A DNA stretch of 44,831 nucleotides from Actinomycetota bacterium (GTDB taxonomy: Bacteria > Actinomycetota > Acidimicrobiia > Acidimicrobiales > WLNW01). Location of the stretch: assembly GCA_009699605.1 (NCBI GenBank), contig WLNW01000007.1:1-44831 (forward strand). Direction: 5' to 3'. The position numbers were made by a program, and so were the translations under genes. The notes beneath the pieces were generated by a model, which had not been told where the DNA came from, made no database searches, and saw only the letters and a program-made list of their open reading frames with translations. Below are positions 38,169 to 44,831 of the stretch, piece after piece. Each line of letters opens with the position of its first letter. The first letter of the stretch is position 1.

Positions 38169-39464
38169 ATGCCCCGCCCCGATCCCGCCAGTTCCGACGC
38201 GTTCGCTCGCGACCTCTGCCGATTCATCGGAGCGTCCCCCTCCCCCTTCCACGCCGTCGAGTCCGCAGTCGCACGGCTGCGGGAAGGCGGGTTCACCGAA
38301 GTGCCGGGTGACGCTTCATGGCGCCTCGCCGCCGGTGGGTGGTTCGTTCGGCGCGGGGGCTCGCTCGTCGCGTTCCGTCTCCCCGAGAGCCCACTGCGCC
38401 GCTACCGCCTCATCGGGGCGCACACCGACTCACCCAACCTGCGTATCAAGCCGCTCCCCGACCGGTCGAGCGCGGGGGTGGCCCAGCTCGGCGTCGAGGT
38501 GTACGGCGGCGTCCTCCTCAACTCGTGGCTCGATCGCGACCTCGGGATGTCCGGACGCGTGGTGCGCCGAGACAACGGGCAGCTGCGAGAGACGCTCTTC
38601 GCGGTCGACGAACCGATCCTGCGCATCCCGCAGTTGGCGATCCACCTCGACCGCGATATCAACGAGCGCGGTCTCCTGCTCAACAAGCAGGCGCACCTGT
38701 CACCGATGTGGTGCTCGGCCGGGCCCGACGTTCCGTCGTTCCGCTCCTGGCTCGCCGGGTTGGTCGACTGCGCACCCGCGTCCATCGTGGGTTGGGACGC
38801 GATGCTTCACGACACGGCGGCACCAGCCATCGTCGGCATGGCCCGCGAGTTCATCAGCTCGGCCCGCATTGACAACCTGCTGTCTTGTCATGCCGCGGTC
38901 ACCGCCCTGTGCGCCGCCCCCACCGACACGGACACCGCCGAGGCGCAGGTCATCGCACTCTTCGACCACGAGGAGGTCGGCTCCACCTCTGACCGCGGGG
39001 CCGACGGCTCGTTCCTCGGATCGGTCCTCGAACGGGTGAGCGCCTCACAGGGCCTCGGCCGACCCGAGCATCTGGCGGCTTTGGCCGCGTCGCACTGCGT
39101 CTCGGCCGACTGCGCGCACGCCACGCACCCGAACTACGCCGACCGGCACGAACCCGACCACCCAATCGCCTTGAACGGTGGGCCGGTCGTCAAGGTGAAC
39201 TCGTCGATGCGCTACGCGACCGACGCGGCCTCCGCGGCACCCTTTCTCGAGGCGTGCGCGCGGATTGGAACCGATGTGCAGTGGTTCGTCACGCGCAGCG
39301 ATCTGGCCTGCGGGTCCACCATCGGGCCGGTCGCCGCCGCCCAGCTCGGAATCGCGACGGTCGATGTCGGCGTCCCACAGCTCGCAATGCACTCGATCCG
39401 CGAACTGTGCGGCGTGACCGACGCGGCCGTGTTCGCCTCGGTACTCGGCAGCTATCTCGGCTGA
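38169..39464 (+). CDS. M18 family aminopeptidase
   Basis: 431 aa: FIGASPSPFHAVESAVARLREGGFTEV...YRLIGAHTDSPNLRIKP...FDHEEVGSTSDRGADGSFLGSVLER...SHCVSADCAHATHPNYADRHEPDHPIALNGGPVVKVN. Confidence 0.95.
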   Translation: MPRPDPASSDAFARDLCRFIGASPSPFHAVESAVARLREGGFTEVPGDASWRLAAGGWFVRRGGSLVAFRLPESPLRRYRLIGAHTDSPNLRIKPLPDRSSAGVAQLGVEVYGGVLLNSWLDRDLGMSGRVVRRDNGQLRETLFAVDEPILRIPQLAIHLDRDINERGLLLNKQAHLSPMWCSAGPDVPSFRSWLAGLVDCAPASIVGWDAMLHDTAAPAIVGMAREFISSARIDNLLSCHAAVTALCAAPTDTDTAEAQVIALFDHEEVGSTSDRGADGSFLGSVLERVSASQGLGRPEHLAALAASHCVSADCAHATHPNYADRHEPDHPIALNGGPVVKVNSSMRYATDAASAAPFLEACARIGTDVQWFVTRSDLACGSTIGPVAAAQLGIATVDVGVPQLAMHSIRELCGVTDAAVFASVLGSYLG

Positions 39465-40063
39465 TCGGCGTTGCCGGGCGGGGGGTACACGATCCCCCGA
39501 TCGGTGATCACCAGATCGAGGGGAACGTCCCACGCCGACCGCTCGACCTCGCTCACCTGCTGCCAGTGGTACGCGAGACCGATGAGCAGCGGCGGTGTGC
39601 CGGATACCCGTCGCGTCGCGAACGTTCGGTCGTAGTACCCGGCTCCTGAACCTACGCGCGTCAACGAGGCGTCGAACGCCACGAGCGGCACGAGGACCAC
39701 GACGAGGTTGTCGAGGTCGTCGAGCACCCACCGCGGCGCGTTCGCAGGCGGCACCGGTATGCCGTGATGACCCGGTTCGAGGACGGTGTCCGCGGTGTAT
39801 GAAGCGAATTCGAGCGCCGAGGGCTGTGCTCGGTTGCGCACGACGGGAAGAGCGACCGCCGCGTGCCGGCGCCACGCAGCCCGCACGATGGGCGACGGGT
39901 CGAGCTCTCCGCGGCGCGCGACATAGGCCGCGACGCGGGCCGCAGTCGAGAGCGCAGGTACGGTCGCCGCGTTGGCTGCGACCGCAACGGCCGCGTCGCG
40001 ACGCACCGACCGGGCGAGCGCGTGCCGTCGTGCGAGAACGCGAGAGCGATCGAAGTCGGCCAC
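39452..40063 (-). CDS. 5-formyltetrahydrofolate cyclo-ligase
   Basis: GTG at 40063: VADFDRSRVLARRHALARSVRRDAAV...VVVLVPLVAFDASLTRVGSGAGYYDRTFATRR; GxGxGYYDR motif. Listed ORF extends upstream to 40210. Confidence 0.85.
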   Translation of the reverse strand: MADFDRSRVLARRHALARSVRRDAAVAVAANAATVPALSTAARVAAYVARRGELDPSPIVRAAWRRHAAVALPVVRNRAQPSALEFASYTADTVLEPGHHGIPVPPANAPRWVLDDLDNLVVVLVPLVAFDASLTRVGSGAGYYDRTFATRRVSGTPPLLIGLAYHWQQVSEVERSAWDVPLDLVITDRGIVYPPPGNADQPR

Positions 40064-40176
40064 AGCATGCAGTTTGGCACACCGCGAGATTTGGTCAGAA
40101 GCGCGACAATGGGCTCGAATGAGCGACGGAGCGGCGGGAAGAAATCCGTACTCCGGGCGATCACGACTCTGGAAGG

Positions 40177-40659
40177 GTGAGCGATATGGGCAATTCGCAC
40201 ACGCCGTCAACCTCCGCCGAAGCGTCTGTCGTTGCGCCGCTGATCCCCCGGGTACAACCCGAGCTGGCGCAGTGGAAGGTTTTCCTGCACGCCGAGGACC
40301 GACGTTCCGCGGAGTTCCACTTCGCCCTGGCCATCGTCACCATCGGACTGCACCGCTCCGGTGATCTCGACGCCGCATGCGTGCTGCTCGACCACGAGCT
40401 CCGCCCGACCGACCATGTCGGGATCTTGTGCGCCGACGAGCTGAGCGTGCTGCTCTCCCCCGTCGAGTCGATCCAGCATGCCCAGAACTTGGTGCGGCGG
40501 CTCGACGCAGCGTTCGATCACGTCGCGATCGACACGCACATCGGCTGGGCGATGCGCAACGACGGCCACGGACTGTTCCACGCAGCGGCGCGCGCCGACG
40601 CGGCGATGCTCACCGCCAAAGGCCACGGCAACCTCGCGCCCGATCTCCCCAAGCGCTGA
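40177..40659 (+). CDS. Hypothetical protein with degenerate GGDEF-like fold
   Basis: 160 aa: HFALAIVTIGLHRSGDLDAACVLLDHELRPTDHVGILCADELSVLLSPVESIQHAQNLVRRLDAAF...THIGWAMRNDGHGLFHAAARADAAMLTAKGHGN. CADEL sits where GGDEF is expected. Confidence 0.65.
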   Translation: MSDMGNSHTPSTSAEASVVAPLIPRVQPELAQWKVFLHAEDRRSAEFHFALAIVTIGLHRSGDLDAACVLLDHELRPTDHVGILCADELSVLLSPVESIQHAQNLVRRLDAAFDHVAIDTHIGWAMRNDGHGLFHAAARADAAMLTAKGHGNLAPDLPKR

Positions 40660-40686
40660 CCACCGTCACGGCGCTACGTTCGGCCC

Positions 40687-41496
40687 ATGCCGTTCGCCGC
40701 TGTTCGTGATATCGAGATTTACTACGAGATCCACGGCTCCGGCCCCCTCGTGCTGTCCATCAGCGGTTCGGGCAATGATCTCCGATCGAATCCGCTTCGG
40801 TCCGAAGGTGCGCTCGAGCAGCATTTCACGACGCTCGTGTACGACCAGCGCGGGCTCGGCCAGACCAGCAAGCCCGACGAGCCTTACACCATGGCCGACT
40901 ACGCCGATGACGCCGCTGCACTGCTCGACGCGGTGGGATGGTCATCGGCCCATGTGGTCGGTCTCTCGTTCGGCGGCATGGTCGCGCAGCGCCTAGCGAT
41001 CGACCATCCTGCGCGTGTCGAGCGGCTCGTGATGGGTTGCACCTCCGCTGGTGGTGTTGGTGGATCGTCGTTCGATCTCCGGCTGAACGACACCCTCGAA
41101 CCCGACGCGCGCCGACGCGCATCTCTCGAACTGCTCGACAGCCGCTGTGATTTCACCGTCGACCCGCCGGTGATCGCGCCTGGGCTCGAGTCACTCGTCG
41201 CGCTGTTCACCCGACTAGTGGCTGCGGATCCCGATGATCCGGCACGCGCCATGGGCATGCGGCGCCAACTCGACGCTCGCGCCGATCACGATGCCTCGCC
41301 GGACCTCGGCCGGATCGTGTCGCCCACGCTCGTGATCGGTGGTCGCTTCGACCGGCAGGCGCCGCTCGCCAACAGCGAGTATCTCGCCGCGCGCATCCGT
41401 GGCGCGCGGTTGCTCGTGGCCGACGGCGGCCACGCCTTCATGCTGCAGGATCCCGCCGCTTGGCCGATCATCGTCGCGTTCTTGAACGCTTCCTGA
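40687..41496 (+). CDS. Alpha/beta hydrolase
   Basis: 269 aa: DIEIYYEIHGSGPLVLSISGSGNDLRSN...LVYDQRGLGQTSKPDEPYTMADYADDAAALLDAVGWSSAHVVGLSFGGMVAQRLAIDHPARVERLVMGCT. Confidence 0.93.
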   Translation: MPFAAVRDIEIYYEIHGSGPLVLSISGSGNDLRSNPLRSEGALEQHFTTLVYDQRGLGQTSKPDEPYTMADYADDAAALLDAVGWSSAHVVGLSFGGMVAQRLAIDHPARVERLVMGCTSAGGVGGSSFDLRLNDTLEPDARRRASLELLDSRCDFTVDPPVIAPGLESLVALFTRLVAADPDDPARAMGMRRQLDARADHDASPDLGRIVSPTLVIGGRFDRQAPLANSEYLAARIRGARLLVADGGHAFMLQDPAAWPIIVAFLNAS

Positions 41497-41502
41497 CCCT
41501 GC

Positions 41503-43017
41503 TCAGATGCGACGTTCGCGACCCTGCCAGTAGGGGTCCTTCAACTCTCGCGTTGCGAGCTTCCCCGACGGCAGCCTGGGTAGCGCGTCCGCGAAGTCGA
41601 TCGACTTGGGCGCCTTGTAGTGGGCGAGTCGCTCGCGGGCGAACTCGATCAGCTCACGGGCGAGCGCGTCGGATGACGTGTGCCCGGGCGCAAGTTCGAC
41701 GGCCGCTTTGACCTGCTCGCCCCATTCCTCGTCCGGTATGCCGAAGACGGCGACGTCGGCCACTGCGGCGTGCTCGGCGAGCGCTGCTTCGACCTCGGCG
41801 GGATAGATGTTCACTCCCCCGCTGATGATCATGTTCGTCGCACGGTCGGCGAGGTAGACGTACCCGTCTGGCTCGATTCGGCCCATGTCGCCCATGGTGA
41901 ACAGCCCTGGTTCGAGGTACGCGCCATCGGTCTTGGCACCGTCGTTGTAGTAGCGGAACGGTCGCGGATTCGGACCCATGCGGCAGTACAACGTGCCGAT
42001 TGCGCCCGGGGGAACAGGTCGGTTCGCGTCGTCGACGGAGATGATCTCGACATCGGGCAGGGCGCGCCCGACCGAACCGGGATGCTCGAGCCACTCCTGT
42101 GATGAGATGAGCGTGAACGTACCGGCCTCGCTGGTGCCCCAGTACTCGGTGAACACGGGCCCCCACCACTCGATCATGGACGACTTGGTCGGACGCGAGA
42201 TCGGCGCGGCGCCGTGCATGACATAGGTGAGCGAGTCGCCGCGGAACGCGGCGCGACGAGCGGCGTCGACGCGGAGGAGGCGCACCATCATCGTTGGCAC
42301 GAGATGCGTGTGCGCGATGCGGCGCGAGTCGATGAGCTCGAGCGTCTGCGCGGCGTCGAACTTGCCCATCATGGTGACCGGTGCGCCGTTGACGAGATCG
42401 AACAACGCGTAGCCGCCGACTGCTGCGTGATAGTGAGGACCCGTCAGCAAGTGTGATCCGCTCCCGTCGAGACCGACATTGCGGCCGAGTCGGCCGAGCA
42501 GCGCTAGGTACGCGTCGACGGTTTCGGGCAGGTCGCGCTTCACCCCCTTGGGGCGGCCCGTGGTCCCGCTCGTGTAGTGCATGCGCCCGCCCGGGCGGCC
42601 GTCGCGAGCGAACGGTGCCGACGAGGCGCGGTCGATCAACGCGTCGAGGTCGCGACCGACGCCGACGACGTGCGCCGCTGCGGCCGAACGGGCCAGATCG
42701 ACGTGGGCGTCGTCGCACATCACGACTCGGGCGCCGGCGTCGGCGAGGACGTACTCGACCTCGCTTCGTTGCAGATGTGCGTTCACGGGCACCAGCCACA
42801 CGCCGGCCAGCAGCGTGGCGAGGGAGAGCTCGAACCATTCGACCCGATTGTCGAAGATCGACGCCACGTGCGCCCCCGGCTCGACGCCCCAGGTGTCGCG
42901 GATGACGTGCGCCAACCGTGTCGAGCGATCGATGAGTTCGGCCCAGGTGCGAGTGCGGACGAGATCGTCGACTGCTATCTGGTCGGGAGAAACGGCCGCA
43001 CGTTCGAAGATGTCCAC
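41503..43017 (-). CDS. Acyl-CoA synthetase / AMP-dependent ligase
   Basis: 504 aa: GRMHYTSGTTGRPKGVKRD...TEYWGTSEAGTFTLI...LFTMGDMGRIEPDGYVYLADRATNMIISGGVNIYPAEVEAALAEHAAVADVAVFGIPDEEWGEQVKAAVEL. Confidence 0.95.
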   Translation of the reverse strand: MDIFERAAVSPDQIAVDDLVRTRTWAELIDRSTRLAHVIRDTWGVEPGAHVASIFDNRVEWFELSLATLLAGVWLVPVNAHLQRSEVEYVLADAGARVVMCDDAHVDLARSAAAAHVVGVGRDLDALIDRASSAPFARDGRPGGRMHYTSGTTGRPKGVKRDLPETVDAYLALLGRLGRNVGLDGSGSHLLTGPHYHAAVGGYALFDLVNGAPVTMMGKFDAAQTLELIDSRRIAHTHLVPTMMVRLLRVDAARRAAFRGDSLTYVMHGAAPISRPTKSSMIEWWGPVFTEYWGTSEAGTFTLISSQEWLEHPGSVGRALPDVEIISVDDANRPVPPGAIGTLYCRMGPNPRPFRYYNDGAKTDGAYLEPGLFTMGDMGRIEPDGYVYLADRATNMIISGGVNIYPAEVEAALAEHAAVADVAVFGIPDEEWGEQVKAAVELAPGHTSSDALARELIEFARERLAHYKAPKSIDFADALPRLPSGKLATRELKDPYWQGRERRI

Positions 43018-43245
43018 GGGTATGTGACGCTAGACGCCGGTCGATCGAGTCGCGTACTGGCGTCATGATCGGTGCATGGCGTCGGTGCCTTGCGCGGGCT
43101 ATGGGATCTGGCTCGTCGCCGTGTCACCCAACGAGACTTGGGCCACGGGACACGCAGAGGGGCGCGAAGCTGGAGTACAACCTACCAATAGGTAACCAGG
43201 AGAGGCCTCGCGAACCGCCCCTGCTGGGGCATGAGGAGGGGAAAC

Positions 43246-44649
43246 ATGTTGGCAAATCGCAGCGTTCGCTTTGCGGCCGGTTTGGCCCTGCTCGGCCTTC
43301 TCGTAGCCGCGTGTGGCAACCACGGGGGGTCCCACACTGCGAGTACCGGTGCAAGCACGGGGACTGCCGTCTCGTCGGGGGCAATTGGTGGCTCGTTCGG
43401 CGGCACGGCCACGCCGACGACCACTGCGGCCGCCCACCTGCTCGCCGCGCTGGGGGTCGACATCAAGAGGGATTGCCCCAGCGACTACAAGCCCGACCAA
43501 GGGGTCAGCGCAGGCGAGATGCTGATCGGCCAGAGCGTCCCGAAGACCGGAGCTAGCGCGACGTTGCAGCTGTTCACCACGGGCATGCAGGCGTACTTCG
43601 ACTATGCCAACGCCGAGCTCAACGGGGTCAACGGCCGCAAGCTCAAGCTCGTCGCCCTCGACGACGGCTACGAGCCGGAGAACACGGTCAAGAACGTGAA
43701 CGACCTCATCTCACGGGGCGTATTTGTCATGTCGGGCATCCTCGGCACCGCGAACAACCTTGCGGTACGCGACACGCTGAACGACAAGTGCATCCCGCAC
43801 CTGTACCCGTCGACCGGCTCGCTCGATTGGGGCGACGTCGAGAACTATCCCTGGACCGTCTCTGGTGCAGCGATCCCCTACAACGTCGAGGCCAAGATCT
43901 GGGTCGAGCAGTTGAAGAAACAGTTTCCGAAAGGCGCGAACGTCGTGGCGCTCGAGAACGGCAACTCGTTCGGTGGTGACTACGAGGTTTGGTTCAAGAA
44001 GTACATCGAGGGCACCAACATCAAGCTGACCAAGGTCGAAAAGCACGACCCGCTCGTCACCGATGTCACCAACCAGATCACCACGCTTGCCGCCACCAAG
44101 GCCGATGTGGTCATCCACATGACCACCGGCTCCGCGTGCACCAACGCCATGAAGGCGGTAGGCGCGAGTGGTTGGAAGCCGGTGCAGATCGTGTCGGGCA
44201 CCTGCAAGACGTCGATCTACTTCGCCGGCGCTGGCGACGGAGCCAAGGAGGCGCTGATCGTCGCGGCCAACAAGGAGATCACCTACGCCGAGTACGACGC
44301 CGACGCCGCGATCAAGACCTGGCGTGAGCAGTTGGCGAAGTACGCGAAGGACGCCCCGGCGGCCATCAGCCTGGTGCCCACCGGTTGGGTCTATGGCGAG
44401 ATGCTCCGCGACGCGTTGCTGCGGGCCGAGAAGCTCCCCGGTGGACTCACCCGACCGAACGTGTTGCTCGCGGCCCGCAACACCGATTTCAAGTCGGTGT
44501 ACTACTTCGACGGCGCGCAGGTAAAGCTCTCGGGCAAGACCGACACCTTCATGCTCGAAGCAGGCCGGGTCGAGAAGTGGACCGGCACCACCTTCCAGAA
44601 GGTCAGCGACCTCTACAACTTCGAAGGCACCACCAAGTACAAGCCATAG
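43246..44649 (+). CDS. ABC transporter substrate-binding lipoprotein (LivK-type)
   Basis: ATG 43246 after gaggggaaac RBS; lipobox LLVAACGNHGG; periplasmic-binding text MLIGQSVPKTGASATLQLFTTGMQAYFDYANAELNGVNGRKLKLVALDDGYEPENTVKNVNDLI. Confidence 0.92.
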   Translation: MLANRSVRFAAGLALLGLLVAACGNHGGSHTASTGASTGTAVSSGAIGGSFGGTATPTTTAAAHLLAALGVDIKRDCPSDYKPDQGVSAGEMLIGQSVPKTGASATLQLFTTGMQAYFDYANAELNGVNGRKLKLVALDDGYEPENTVKNVNDLISRGVFVMSGILGTANNLAVRDTLNDKCIPHLYPSTGSLDWGDVENYPWTVSGAAIPYNVEAKIWVEQLKKQFPKGANVVALENGNSFGGDYEVWFKKYIEGTNIKLTKVEKHDPLVTDVTNQITTLAATKADVVIHMTTGSACTNAMKAVGASGWKPVQIVSGTCKTSIYFAGAGDGAKEALIVAANKEITYAEYDADAAIKTWREQLAKYAKDAPAAISLVPTGWVYGEMLRDALLRAEKLPGGLTRPNVLLAARNTDFKSVYYFDGAQVKLSGKTDTFMLEAGRVEKWTGTTFQKVSDLYNFEGTTKYKP

Positions 44650-44677
44650 GCAACCCGCGTGCAACCTCTGGTTGCCT
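44648..44677. terminator. Stem-loop between convergent genes
   Basis: aggcaacc (44648-44655) is the reverse complement of ggttgcct (44670-44677). An alternative inner hairpin gcaacc-tct-ggttgc spans 44661-44675. Confidence 0.45.
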
Positions 44678-44831
44678 ACCGGAGGTCCACGATCGTGCGG
44701 ATGCCACGACCGGCACGCACATCGTCGAGGCCGTCGTTGATCTCGTCGAGTGGTCGGCGGAACGACACCATCGACTCGAGGTCGAGCGCGCCGCGACGCC
44801 ACAGGGACATCAGCATCGGGATGGTTCGCGC
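44676..44831 (-). CDS. Zinc-dependent (MDR family) alcohol dehydrogenase, C-terminal fragment
   Basis: Reverse reading ARTIPMLMSLWRRGALDLESMVSFRRPLDEINDGLDDVRAGRGIRTIVDLR* matches the C-terminal style of class III/NDMA-type ADHs. 5' part lies outside the window. Confidence 0.75.
   Translation of the reverse strand, partial: ARTIPMLMSLWRRGALDLESMVSFRRPLDEINDGLDDVRAGRGIRTIVDLR

Noticed and set aside
41654-43066. 470-aa minus-strand ORF
   Set aside because: Alternative frame of the acyl-CoA synthetase; Arg-rich with no motifs.
1-44831. CRISPR, defence system, prophage, transposon or RNA gene
   Set aside because: No regularly spaced direct repeats, transposase or integrase motifs, phage genes, or recognisable tRNA/rRNA sequence were seen on reading.

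Overview
This 44.8 kb high-GC window looks like a densely coded actinobacterial chromosome segment. The style (DUF3151, small actinobacterial-type proteins, AftD-like protein) suggests Acidimicrobiia or a relative, but that placement is inference. I saw no rRNA, tRNA, CRISPR array, transposase or phage genes. The window reads as follows. (i) glcF(partial)-glcE-glcD glycolate oxidase genes, then housekeeping genes: RNase D, rhodanese, MobA, DUF3151, pyruvate kinase, flavin reductase, SirB1/transglutaminase-like, GDPD, a second FAD-linked oxidase and a coiled-coil lytic transglycosylase. (ii) A cell-envelope glycan locus at about 14.4-29.8 kb: two large GT-C/GT39-like membrane proteins, a UGM/HemY-like FAD oxidoreductase, a GT2-methyltransferase fusion, an acyltransferase-SGNH fusion, a convergent degenerate SGNH-like protein, a GT4, and a 1464-aa AftD-like putative arabinofuranosyltransferase with discoidin-like repeats. 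(iii) Alpha/beta hydrolases, gltB/gltD, an M18 aminopeptidase, 5-formyl-THF cyclo-ligase, a degenerate GGDEF-like protein, an acyl-CoA synthetase, a Leu/Ile/Val-type substrate-binding lipoprotein and the 3' end of a zinc-type alcohol dehydrogenase. The strongest candidate for something under-described is the glycan locus. All family calls come from reading motifs and protein sequence, with no database search.
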